From Euzebyales bacterium (GTDB lineage Bacteria > Actinomycetota > Nitriliruptoria > Euzebyales > JAHELV01): DNA of 64,000 nt. The stretch spans positions 62,001-126,000 of the forward strand of contig DASUUK010000065.1 in the NCBI GenBank assembly GCA_036374135.1, given 5' to 3'. The translations under genes were made by a program, and so were the position numbers. Of this stretch, positions 35,540 through 43,355 are shown one piece after another; positions within the stretch are counted from its first letter, which is position 1; each line of letters begins with the position of its first letter. The notes beneath the pieces were generated by a model, which worked only from the letters and a program-made list of their open reading frames with translations, was not told the origin of the DNA and searched no databases.

Positions 35540-36540
35540 GAACCGTCGCCCGTCGTCGCCGTCGGAGGCGCCTGCTGGGTACCAGGTCGACGTGACGCGG
35601 CTGACGGCCGCACCAGCGACGGCCGCACGCCCGTCGCGACGGCCCACGCCGCATCAGCGCCGGTCATGATCAGGCGCGACACGAGCGCGACCAGCAAGCC
35701 CGTGGCGGCATCGAGCGGCAGCAACGCGACCATCGCCGCCTCCCGTGGTCCGACGCCGGCGGGGGCCACGAGCAGCGCGAACCCGACGACCCACGCTGCA
35801 GCGAACACCCCCGCGCCGCGCCACAGGCCCACCGGCTGGCCGACGGCAGCGGTCGCGGCGTGCAGGTGCACGCCGTACGCGGCCCACATGCCGAGCGCCC
35901 AGGCACAGGCGGCCATGAGGTGGCGGCCGTCGGGCAGCGCCCGCAACGGCTCTCGGCGGGCGAGGCGGAGCAGTCGCTGCAGACACCACCGCAGCACCGG
36001 TGGAGCCAGCAGGGCCAGCAGGAACGGCACGCCGACCAGCAACCAGCGCGGCAGCACGCCGGTCGCCGCCAGCACGGCCACTCCCACCACCGCGCCGGTC
36101 ACGAGGTGCACCCACAGGAACAACGTGATCGCCGAGACCGTCGCCCGCGGCGCGACGCCGTGGTCCCGCGCCAGCGCAGCCTGGGTGACCGCCGGCCAGA
36201 CCGCCCCCGGCAGGTACTTGCCGACCTGCCCGACGTAGAAGACCCGCAGCGACGCACCGACCGGCAGCGGTTCGCCGATGCCGATGAGCATCGTGTGCCA
36301 GATGCCGGCGCTCAGGCCCAGACCGATCAGGCCTGCGAGTGCGGCGGCGACCAGCCACCCGATGTCGAGCGTCGCGAGGTCGGCTGCGACCTCGCTCCAG
36401 CGCGACCGCAGCGCGAGTACCAGGGCGGCGACCAGCAGAACGATCCAACCGACGCGGAGGGCGCGGCGCACCGTCACCCGGCGACCCGCCGGAGACGGGG
36501 CGTCGCCGCGTGCCGGGGCCGGCTCCGTGTCCAACGTCAC
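35536..36540 (-). CDS. Flippase-like integral membrane protein (UPF0104/LPG synthase transmembrane family)
   Basis: A 334-aa protein with about eight hydrophobic spans, in the AglD/MprF transmembrane-domain family. Seen marks are the N-terminal RVGWIVLLVAALVLALRSRW, the LRVFYVGQVGKYLPGAVWP motif of this family and the LLVAPAGVGPREAAMVALL motif near residue 265. Such proteins are linked to lipid or lipid-linked sugar translocation. The GTG at 36540 fits the family start; the open frame extends to 36882 without resemblance. It converges on the glycosyltransferase/methyltransferase group, consistent with surface-lipid work. Confidence 0.85.
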   Translation of the reverse strand: MTLDTEPAPARGDAPSPAGRRVTVRRALRVGWIVLLVAALVLALRSRWSEVAADLATLDIGWLVAAALAGLIGLGLSAGIWHTMLIGIGEPLPVGASLRVFYVGQVGKYLPGAVWPAVTQAALARDHGVAPRATVSAITLFLWVHLVTGAVVGVAVLAATGVLPRWLLVGVPFLLALLAPPVLRWCLQRLLRLARREPLRALPDGRHLMAACAWALGMWAAYGVHLHAATAAVGQPVGLWRGAGVFAAAWVVGFALLVAPAGVGPREAAMVALLPLDAATGLLVALVSRLIMTGADAAWAVATGVRPSLVRPSAASRRPGTQQAPPTATTGDGS

Positions 36541-36596
36541 TGCACCCGATCGTAGCCGTCGCGACCGTCCGACCTGTGCGCCACCCAACGCCAACG

Positions 36597-36602
36597 TAGG
36601 CT
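36597..36602 (+). promoter_or_regulatory. Candidate -10 box for yqeY
   Basis: TAGGCT preceded by CG, the same string as at 206 and 13974, lies 38 nt upstream of the GTG at 36641. It leaves room for the GGAGG ribosome site. No -35 match is visible. Confidence 0.3.
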
Positions 36603-36640
36603 CGTCCGTCGACACACCGACGGGCGTGGACGGAGGCACC

Positions 36641-37012
36641 GTGGTCGAGGACCCTGAGCACCCTGCCCGGCTCGTGCGGCTGCGGGCACAGCTGGCGGCC
36701 GACCTGCGCGGCGCCATGCGGGCGCGGGACCGGGCCGCCACGGCGGCACTCCGGTCGCTGCTCGGAGCGATCGACAACGCCGAGGCGGTCACCGCGCCGG
36801 CGCGCTCCAGCATCGATCCACCGCTGCTCGGACTGGGCGCCGCCGAGGTGCCACGGCGCCGACTGGACGACGCCACGGTCAACCGCGTGCTCTACTCCGA
36901 GATCGCCGACCGCGACGGCGCCGCGCTGGAGTACCGCCGGCTGGAGCGCCACGACCGGGCCGACCGGCTGGACGCCGAGGCGGCCGTGCTGCGACGTTAC
37001 CTCAGCTGGTAG
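36641..37012 (+). CDS. GatB/YqeY-domain protein
   Basis: A 123-aa protein with the YqeY helical fold: LRAQLAADLRGAMRARDRAATAALRSLLGAIDNAE at the N-terminus and a C-terminal part with LYSEIADRDGAALEYRRLERHDRADRL. The family resembles the tRNA-binding tail of GatB. It is slightly shorter than usual (about 148 aa), lacking the last part of the C-terminal domain. GGAGG lies 4 nt before the GTG at 36641. Its exact role is unknown. Confidence 0.8.
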   Translation: MVEDPEHPARLVRLRAQLAADLRGAMRARDRAATAALRSLLGAIDNAEAVTAPARSSIDPPLLGLGAAEVPRRRLDDATVNRVLYSEIADRDGAALEYRRLERHDRADRLDAEAAVLRRYLSW

Positions 37013-37179
37013 GCGAGGCGCACCGACGTCTCGCACCTGTCGGCATCGCGGTGCACGGGCCGCGCCGCGACGTCGGCACGGCGTTCGACCGCCTGCGCCC
37101 CACCGGTAGCCGGCGAGCAGCGCGGCACGCGCTGGCCATGCGGGCGACCAACGGGGCGCTTGCCTCGGGCGGCCCTGAT

Positions 37180-38325
37180 TCATGCCCGCTGTGCCGCCCA
37201 GGTGAGAACGGCGGCCATCGCCGCGAAGTCGCGAGGGCCAGCGAGCTCGACCTGGCTCATCCAGACGACCACCGTGCCACTCGACGGGATGATGTATGCC
37301 GCGGTGCCAGTGCCTCCGACCCAGCCGTACCGGCCGACGACGTTCCACGGGTCGACCGCAGCGAGGTCGACGCTCCCGCCGAACCCCCACCCGTGCCCCT
37401 CCAGGAACGGATTGCCGGGCTCGGACTCGAGGTGGCTGGTCGTCATCAACCGGACGGCCTCGGCGGACAGCACCCGCCGCCCGCCGTGCTCACCGCCAGC
37501 GAGCAGCATGCGGCCGAACGCGTGCCAGTCGTCGACCGTCGACACCAGCCCCCCTGCGCCCGATGGAAACGCCGGCACTGTGGCCCACTGCCCCTCCGGC
37601 GGGTCGATCAGATCGAACGCTCCGGTGTCGGCATCGCGCTGGTAGTAGGCGGTCATGCGGTCGAGCCCACCGGACGGCACCGCAAACCCGGTGTCCACCA
37701 TGCCGAGCGGGCCGAGCACTGTGTCGTCCAGGACAGCACCCAGCGGGGCGTCCTGCGCGCGGGCCAGCAGGACGCCGAGGATGTCGCTCCCCGTGGTGTA
37801 GGTCCAGCCCTCTCCCGGCTGATGGAGCAGCGGTATGGCGGCCAGCCGGTCCATCCATTCATCTGGCGGCGCCATCGCCTGGGGCCGAGGTGGACCCTGG
37901 TGCAGATCATCCACGAGGCGGGCCACGACGGGCACGTCCATGTCGGCGGGCAATCCATGACCGCCCTGGAACGCCAGCAGGTGGCGGACGGTGACCGGCC
38001 GTGCCGCCGGCACGAGGTCGTCGACAGCAGCGTCCGGGTGACGGAGCACCATGGGATCGCGCAGCTCGGGCAGCCAGCGGTCGACGGGCTCGTCCAGGGC
38101 GAACACCCCGCGGTCGACGAGTGCCATCGCGGCCGCCGCCACGATCGGCTTCGTGATCGAGGCGATTCGGAACAGGCTGTCCCGCGTCATCGGCGGCCCG
38201 CCGACAGCGCTGACGCCGGAGGTCGCCACGGTGACGTCGTCGGCCCGCGAGACCAGTGCAACGGCACCGGGTACCCGACCGGCGGCCACCTGGGCGTCGA
38301 CCGTCTCCTGCAATGTCGTCACCAT
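37180..38325 (-). CDS. Class C beta-lactamase-like serine hydrolase
   Basis: A 381-aa penicillin-binding-protein-fold hydrolase. It has the nucleophile motif SITK (in RIASITKPIVAAAAM, near residue 55), YTTGSDILG as the Y-x-S-like motif near 170, and a C-terminal GWVGGTGT where HxG/KTG is usual. No signal peptide is seen, so it is cytoplasmic; a D-aminopeptidase, esterase or EstB-like role is more likely than antibiotic resistance. The ATG at 38325 is preferred to the upstream in-frame ATG at 38412 because homology begins there. Confidence 0.85.
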   Translation of the reverse strand: MVTTLQETVDAQVAAGRVPGAVALVSRADDVTVATSGVSAVGGPPMTRDSLFRIASITKPIVAAAAMALVDRGVFALDEPVDRWLPELRDPMVLRHPDAAVDDLVPAARPVTVRHLLAFQGGHGLPADMDVPVVARLVDDLHQGPPRPQAMAPPDEWMDRLAAIPLLHQPGEGWTYTTGSDILGVLLARAQDAPLGAVLDDTVLGPLGMVDTGFAVPSGGLDRMTAYYQRDADTGAFDLIDPPEGQWATVPAFPSGAGGLVSTVDDWHAFGRMLLAGGEHGGRRVLSAEAVRLMTTSHLESEPGNPFLEGHGWGFGGSVDLAAVDPWNVVGRYGWVGGTGTAAYIIPSSGTVVVWMSQVELAGPRDFAAMAAVLTWAAQRA

Positions 38326-38434
38326 CGCCCCGTCCGATGTCGTACACCGGTATCGCATCGCACGGCCCGGTGACTCATCGGCGCGATCGCGTCCTACCCA
38401 GGCACCGCGCACTGCGCCGCCGGCGCACCGGCGT

Positions 38435-39292
38435 TCAGCCGGCCGCGCCGATCACCAGGTCTCGCAGCGCGGTCGCTTCGCGTCCGGTCAGATCGCGCAC
38501 CGCCGTGCTGACCCTGTCGAGGTACCCCAGCCGGCCCGCGGCCCCGAAGGAAGCGAGCATCTGGGCGACGGCCGCTGGCATGCCCGCCGACACGATGCCG
38601 TCGACATAGGCCTGGTCGTCAACCGTGACGACCTCGACCGGGCCACCGGACACCTCGCCGGCCAGCGCGGCCAGGTCGTACGCCGTCAGCGCCTCAGGGC
38701 CGGTGATGTCGTACGCCTGACCCTCGTGTCCGTCGCCCGTGAGCACGCCGATGGCCGCGGCCGCACAGTCACCGCGCGCGACGTACGCCGTGCCGCCGTC
38801 GCCCGTGTTGGCCACCAGTTGGCCGGCGGCCGCGGCACGCTGCACGACCTGCACCTGCATGTCGGCGTACAGGTTGTTGCGCAGGAAGGTCCACGCGACG
38901 CCGCTGTCGCGCAGGGCCTCCTCGGTCGCCGCGTGGTCAGGTACGACGGCCGCCGGGTTGTCCGCCACCGGTTGCGGGATCGACGTGTACGCGATGTGTC
39001 GCACCCCGGCGGTGGCGGCGGCGGTGATCGCCGCCCTGTGGCCTTCCACACGCTGACCGACAACGTCGGTGGAGATCAGCAGCACGCGGTCCACCCCGGC
39101 GAACGCGTCCGGCAGCGACCCAGGGACGCCGAAGTCCCCGTGGCGGACGTCCGCACCGCGGGCGGCCAGGTCGGCCAGCCCGTCCGGGCTGCGGGTGATG
39201 AGCACGACCTCGCCGGGGGCGACGGCGTCGAGCAGCAGTTCGGCGGCGCGGCGACCGAGCTGGCCGGAGGCACCGGTGACGGCGATGGTCAT
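38435..39292 (-). CDS. NmrA-type NAD(P)H:quinone oxidoreductase-like SDR
   Basis: A 285-aa atypical SDR resembling QorB/QOR2. The NADP-binding glycine motif is MTIAVTGASGQLGRRAAELL. The segment VRHIAYTSIPQPVADN and the later VAWTFLRNNLYADMQ are typical of this group. It would reduce quinones or act as a redox sensor in the cytoplasm. It is encoded alone, 110 nt from the serine hydrolase gene start. Confidence 0.85.
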   Translation of the reverse strand: MTIAVTGASGQLGRRAAELLLDAVAPGEVVLITRSPDGLADLAARGADVRHGDFGVPGSLPDAFAGVDRVLLISTDVVGQRVEGHRAAITAAATAGVRHIAYTSIPQPVADNPAAVVPDHAATEEALRDSGVAWTFLRNNLYADMQVQVVQRAAAAGQLVANTGDGGTAYVARGDCAAAAIGVLTGDGHEGQAYDITGPEALTAYDLAALAGEVSGGPVEVVTVDDQAYVDGIVSAGMPAAVAQMLASFGAAGRLGYLDRVSTAVRDLTGREATALRDLVIGAAG

Positions 39293-39371
39293 GGGGAGAG
39301 CTCCAGGCGTGGTCGGGACGTGGATCGATCGTAGCCAGCCCCGCGCGAGCGCACGGGCGACCGATCGGCGG

Positions 39372-39905
39372 TCAGACCTCCGCGAGCAACGCCTTCCAGA
39401 ACGGACGCCACCGCTCGATGTCGTCGGGAGCAGGCAGGCGCTGGTGCCCTAGTCCGAGCTTGACCTTGCCCGGCTCCGCCTGCGAGGCACCGAAGCTGAC
39501 GCGCGAACCGTCGGCGAAGCCCACGCGCCAGTAGCGGTAGGTCTCGTTGGTCGTCGTCTCGGGCTCGCGGGCGGTCCCCACGTCGGCGCGGTCGTCGAGG
39601 TCCGCGACGACGTCCAGCCAGCGGGTGAACACGTCGTCGAGGTCGCCGTTGATGGTCCTGCTGGCCGAGACCTGGAACGTGCCGTCACTCGCCTGCCCCG
39701 GTACCCGCCGCCCGATGTGCTGCTCGTAGGCGACCGTCAGGGTCTGCGCCCACCAGTGGGCGACGTCCTCGGTGTCCTGTAGGCGCTTCGCGATCTGGGC
39801 GTGGGTCATCGACCCTGCGCTCCAGCCGTCGAGCACGGTCCGCCACTCGTCCCAGCTGCGGCCGGTGGCGTCCTCGACGCCGTCGAGGGGCATCGCGGTG
39901 GTCAT
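39372..39905 (-). CDS. DUF4287-SRPBCC-type two-domain protein
   Basis: A 177-aa protein. Residues about 1-75 resemble DUF4287 (SMTHAQIAKRLQDTEDVAHWW and TVAYEQHIGRR). The rest resembles an AHSA1/SRPBCC hydrophobic-ligand domain (TFQVSASRTINGDLDDVFTRW and YRYWRVGFADGSRVSF). Function is unknown. It is followed on the same strand by nothing close, but upstream lie a VOC gene and an ArsR-SRPBCC gene, making a small cluster often seen in actinomycetes. Confidence 0.75.
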   Translation of the reverse strand: MTTAMPLDGVEDATGRSWDEWRTVLDGWSAGSMTHAQIAKRLQDTEDVAHWWAQTLTVAYEQHIGRRVPGQASDGTFQVSASRTINGDLDDVFTRWLDVVADLDDRADVGTAREPETTTNETYRYWRVGFADGSRVSFGASQAEPGKVKLGLGHQRLPAPDDIERWRPFWKALLAEV

Positions 39906-39947
39906 GGTCGTACCTCCGTCAGTGGATGACCGCGGGCCGTGCCCGGC

Positions 39948-40325
39948 TCAGGCCTCGAGCACGTAGAGCGTGTTGCCCTCTGGATCGCGGAGCGAGAACA
40001 TCGGTGGGACGCCCGGCCACCGTGCGATCTCGGCGTCGACATCGGCACCGGCTTCGGCCAGTGCCGCGTGGTCGGCATTGACGTCGGCAGCCGTCAGGCG
40101 GATGCCGGTGTCGGCACCGGCGTGCCCCGGCTCGGCGTCACCGATCAGGGCGATCGTCGTCACGGCGCCGGGTGGGGCGACCTCGATCCAGCGACCCATC
40201 GGGCCAGGGCCGGTGTCGATGCGGACGTCGAACCCGAGCGTCCCGACGTAGAAGTCGAGAGCGGCGTCCTGATCGGCGACGTTGATCGCCGTCGAGCGGA
40301 CCTGGGTGATGGTGGATGCGGGCAT
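39948..40325 (-). CDS. VOC (glyoxalase/bleomycin-resistance) family protein
   Basis: A 125-aa single-unit vicinal-oxygen-chelate protein: ITQVRSTAINVADQDAALDFYVGTLGFDVR at the N-terminus and PPMFSLRDPEGNTLYVLEA at the C-terminus, both family hallmarks. The ATG at 40325 has AGGAG 7 nt upstream. Substrate is unknown. It lies 24 nt downstream of the ArsR-SRPBCC gene on the same strand and is probably co-transcribed with it. Confidence 0.88.
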   Translation of the reverse strand: MPASTITQVRSTAINVADQDAALDFYVGTLGFDVRIDTGPGPMGRWIEVAPPGAVTTIALIGDAEPGHAGADTGIRLTAADVNADHAALAEAGADVDAEIARWPGVPPMFSLRDPEGNTLYVLEA

Positions 40326-40349
40326 GGCGGGTCTCCTCACGCGGTGTGG

Positions 40350-41102
40350 TCAGCCGTACATCAGGGAGCCGGGGGTGGTCAGCTCCTCACCGGTCTCGAG
40401 CCAGGTCTTCAGTCCGGACAGCATCATCGGCCAGCCGCCCCACAGCGCGCCGACGCCCTCGGGCAGCTGGTCGTGCGTGACGGTCAGGTGGCACGAGTCG
40501 CCGACCGGCTCGATCTCCCAGGTCACCCGGGACGTGCCGGCCACCTTCGCGTCATCGTCCCAGCGCGCGTGGAAGGTCTGCACCAGGCGCCGGGGCGGGT
40601 CGACCTCGAGGTTCTCACCCTCGATCAGCGCCCCGCCGTCGAAGCGCGGGTTGGTCACCTCGTAGGTCGACCCCGGCGTCCAGTCGGAGTGCACGCGGTT
40701 GCCGAACTGGAACCGCGCCCGCGTCTCCTCGTCGGTGATCGCCTCCCACAGGCGCTCCGGCGTCGTGCGGATGTAGATCTCGAACACCTTTTCCATGGTC
40801 CGCTCCAGACGTGTCTTCAGATCGCTGAGCGTGGCGACCCACTCCTGCGCGTACTTGCTGACCCACCGGTCGTGGATCAGCCGGATCGGGACGGCGTTCA
40901 GGAAGTGCAGCTTCTCGCGACCCCGCCGCCGGGTGACGACCAGGTTCGCCTCCTCCAGCTGCCTCAGATGCTTCGCGACACCGAACCGCGTCATGTCGAA
41001 TCGCGCTTCGAGGGCGCTCAGCGACTGCCCGTCGGTGCGGAACAGCTCGTCGAGCAGCTCACGCCTCGTCGGGTCGGCCAGCGCCTTGAACACCTCGTCC
41101 AC
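40350..41102 (-). CDS. ArsR-type regulator fused to an SRPBCC (AHSA1) domain
   Basis: A 250-aa two-domain protein. The N-terminal winged helix (residues about 1-85) reads VDEVFKALADPTRRELLDELF and SALEARFDMTRFGVAKHLRQLEEANLV. From about residue 100 an AHSA1-type ligand domain follows (EIYIRTTPERLWEAITDEETRARF, GSTYEVTNPRFDGGALIEGE and GGWPMMLSGLKTWLETGE). It probably senses a hydrophobic molecule and represses its own operon. The GTG at 41102 lies 7 nt after a TATAGT -10, indicating a leaderless transcript. The longer frame to 41132 would run through the operator and is rejected as the start. Confidence 0.85.
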   Translation of the reverse strand: MDEVFKALADPTRRELLDELFRTDGQSLSALEARFDMTRFGVAKHLRQLEEANLVVTRRRGREKLHFLNAVPIRLIHDRWVSKYAQEWVATLSDLKTRLERTMEKVFEIYIRTTPERLWEAITDEETRARFQFGNRVHSDWTPGSTYEVTNPRFDGGALIEGENLEVDPPRRLVQTFHARWDDDAKVAGTSRVTWEIEPVGDSCHLTVTHDQLPEGVGALWGGWPMMLSGLKTWLETGEELTTPGSLMYG

Positions 41103-41109
41103 GCCGGAG

Positions 41110-41139
41110 ACTATATGTGACCAAAGGGTCACATGTCAA
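41110..41139 (-). promoter_or_regulatory. Consensus promoter of the ArsR-SRPBCC gene with a perfect operator in its spacer
   Basis: On the minus strand TTGACA (41139-41134), an 18-nt spacer and TATAGT (41115-41110) form a near-ideal sigma-70-type promoter. A perfect inverted repeat, ATGTGACC-N4-GGTCACAT (41115-41134), fills the spacer exactly. The GTG start at 41102 is 7 nt beyond the -10. An ArsR-family dimer bound here would exclude RNA polymerase, so autorepression is the obvious reading. Confidence 0.8.
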
Positions 41140-41220
41140 GGTGCACTTCTGCCCGCTGTCGCGGCCACCAGCCCGCCGGTGCCCCATCGCCGCCGATGGA
41201 GACGGACAGGGCGCACGCGG

Positions 41221-41766
41221 CTACCAGCCGGAGGTTCCCGGCTCGCCCTTGAACGGTCCAACGACGTCGTCGGTGATCCAGCCGCCGTAGAAGGCGCCGG
41301 CCTGCGGCCGCACACGTTCGCCATCGACGGTGCAGGCAACCCGGCCGGGATGGAACGCCACCCACCCCGCGTGCTCGGCGAACAGCTCGTGGGGCGACGG
41401 GTAGCGCCACCCGACCGGCTCAGCTGTGCCCGCGACCGCCATGTACTCGGCGCGCCCCTTCCACTCGCAGTGGCTCGCGCCCGACGTGGGCACGAGTGTC
41501 CCAGGGATCACGGCGTCCGGTGGGACGTAGAAGGTCGGCGGGTGCGACGTCTCAAGCACGCGCACCGCACGGTCGGTCCGGGTGAGCAGCCGCCCGTCGG
41601 TTTGGCGGACCTCGACGGTTCGCCCGTCCGGGACGACGGCGGGCGGTCGCGGGTAGTCCCACACCGACTCCTGACCGGGGCCAGGCTCCTCGGCGAAGGA
41701 CGGGCGCTGCTGCCCGCGGTTCGTCCACTGGTCGCGGGCGACCTGCAGCCAGGACGGGATGCTCAT
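41221..41766 (-). CDS. DUF427-family protein
   Basis: A 181-aa cytoplasmic protein of the DUF427 family. The defining block is VLETSHPPTFYVPPDAV followed by SGASHCEWKGRAEYM and WRYPSPHELFAEHAGWVAFHPGRV, with a C-terminal FYGGWITDDVVGPFKGEPGT. Family function is not established. It is encoded alone, near the AMP nucleosidase gene on the same strand. Confidence 0.88.
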   Translation of the reverse strand: MSIPSWLQVARDQWTNRGQQRPSFAEEPGPGQESVWDYPRPPAVVPDGRTVEVRQTDGRLLTRTDRAVRVLETSHPPTFYVPPDAVIPGTLVPTSGASHCEWKGRAEYMAVAGTAEPVGWRYPSPHELFAEHAGWVAFHPGRVACTVDGERVRPQAGAFYGGWITDDVVGPFKGEPGTSGW

Positions 41767-41837
41767 GCCCCGACGGTATCCGCCACCGCACGGAATCGCC
41801 CCGTCAACCTCGCGCCCCGTACGGCCGAGGTCGGCTG

Positions 41838-43016
41838 TCAGGTGCCGAGCAGCGGCTCGTCCGCCGACCTGATGTCGTGGGTCGGCAGGCCGTCCGGATG
41901 CTCACGGCGCACCCGGTCGAGGCAGGCGAGCGCGATCGCCAGGTGCTTGCGCCTGCTCGCCTCGTAGAACGCCGCGGCGGCGGCAGCCAGCTTCGGCGAG
42001 GCGTGCACAGGCTTGTCGGAGACGCACAGCAGCGTGGCGGTCGGGATGCGGTACCGGAAGCCGTTGGCCGCGATCGTCGCAGACTCCATGTCGATGGCGA
42101 GGCATCGCGCATCGCGCACCGCCGCCATCGTCCGGCGCTGGTTGAACTCCCAGTTGCGGTTGTCGGTGGTGTGGACGATGCCCATCCGGTGGCGTGCGTC
42201 GTGCGCGTCCAGCGCGTCGAGCAGGAAGGTGTTGAGGCGGTGGTTCGAGATGACCGGGATGTCGAGCGGCAGGACATCGTCGAGCACGTGGTCGGCCCGC
42301 TGGTACGCGGTGGCCAGTACGAAGTCCCCGATGCGCTGGTGGTTCCGCAGCCCGCCGCAGTGGCCGATCATGAGCATCGTGTCCGGACGCAGGACCGCGA
42401 CGTGATCGGTGATGGTCTTCGCATTGGCCGGCCCGACGCCGATGTTGACGAGACTGACGCCGTCCCCCTCGGGCGTTCGGTGGTGCCACGCCGGCATCTG
42501 GCGGCCGGCGCGGTCGGGGCCCGCGGCGTCGGAGAAGCGTTCGCGGAACGCCTCGACGTGCATCGCGTAGTTCGTGAAGATCACATGGCGCTCGAACGAC
42601 TCCGCCGGGGTCCCGGTGTAGTGCGACAGGCGGTCCATCGACAGCGCCATGCGCTCGGGCGCGAACAGGAACAGCTTCTTCGCCCGGAGGTCGAACCGCT
42701 CCTCGTCGAGGGCGCCGAACACCTCCGGATCGTCGAGCGCGAGGGCGCGGCGGGAGGGCCGCGCACGGAGCACGGCGCCCCGGCCAACGAGCGCGGCCAG
42801 CTCACGCCGCAGGTAGCGGCGGATCGCGCGCGGTCGTGCGAACTCCCCCGCGATGACCGGGTTGTGCCGCGACCATGGCCGCTCGACGTGGAGCCGTGGA
42901 TACCAGCCGTCGTCGTCGATCGCCTCGAGGGCGTCGAGCAGTCCGACGACCGCGGCATCGACCTCGTCCGGTCGGACCGCACCGGGATCCACCACCGTGT
43001 CCACGGCGGCGAGCAT
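41838..43016 (-). CDS. amn: AMP nucleosidase
   Basis: A 392-aa enzyme that hydrolyses AMP to adenine and ribose 5-phosphate. The N-terminal AMP-regulatory domain (residues about 1-130) includes WYPRLHVERPWSRHNPVIAGEFARP. The C-terminal nucleoside-phosphorylase-type domain has VSLVNIGVGPANAKTITDHVAVLRP, LMIGHCGGLRNHQRIGDFVLA and CLAIDMESATIAANGFRYR, with the conserved purine-site Asp/Glu. Length is somewhat shorter than the 480-aa proteobacterial enzyme. AMP salvage or adenylate-charge control is the likely role. Confidence 0.88.
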   Translation of the reverse strand: MLAAVDTVVDPGAVRPDEVDAAVVGLLDALEAIDDDGWYPRLHVERPWSRHNPVIAGEFARPRAIRRYLRRELAALVGRGAVLRARPSRRALALDDPEVFGALDEERFDLRAKKLFLFAPERMALSMDRLSHYTGTPAESFERHVIFTNYAMHVEAFRERFSDAAGPDRAGRQMPAWHHRTPEGDGVSLVNIGVGPANAKTITDHVAVLRPDTMLMIGHCGGLRNHQRIGDFVLATAYQRADHVLDDVLPLDIPVISNHRLNTFLLDALDAHDARHRMGIVHTTDNRNWEFNQRRTMAAVRDARCLAIDMESATIAANGFRYRIPTATLLCVSDKPVHASPKLAAAAAAFYEASRRKHLAIALACLDRVRREHPDGLPTHDIRSADEPLLGT

Positions 43017-43031
43017 AGCGACGCGATCGGG

Positions 43032-43262
43032 TCAGTCGCGTCCGAGTGCGGCGCTGCAGGACGCGCACAGCTCGGCGTCGTCCGGCGCGGCCACCAGGGC
43101 GCCCCGTGCACCGCACAGCGCGATGTCGTAGGCGGTGCCGCCGTCGCGCAGCTCGAAGCGCTTGGCGTTCGAGTGAGCGGGCGGCCGGAAGACGTGCGCC
43201 CTGCTCCCGTCACCTACCTGCACGAGCACGTCGGTGGCGGCGAGGTCAGGCGTCTTGGTCAC
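43032..43262 (-). CDS. Small Cys-containing hypothetical protein
   Basis: A 76-aa protein beginning at GTG 43262, upstream of the amn gene by 15 nt on the same strand. It has three cysteines towards the C-terminus (ALCGARG and LCASCSAALG), which could bind a metal, and a possible beta-rich N-terminal half. I do not recognise it. Composition and tight spacing to amn favour a real gene. Confidence 0.5.
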   Translation of the reverse strand: MTKTPDLAATDVLVQVGDGSRAHVFRPPAHSNAKRFELRDGGTAYDIALCGARGALVAAPDDAELCASCSAALGRD

Positions 43263-43355
43263 GGCGGTGTCCCGTCAGGTCGAGCGCGGTGCATCACCTC
43301 ACCGTAACCGATCGCGGCCCGCGCCTGCGCCCGTCGATCGCGCACCGCGACCCCG

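Noticed and set aside
37180-38325. Antibiotic-resistance class C beta-lactamase
   Set aside because: No signal peptide is visible and the usual KTG is replaced by a GTG-type motif, which fits esterases and peptidases better.
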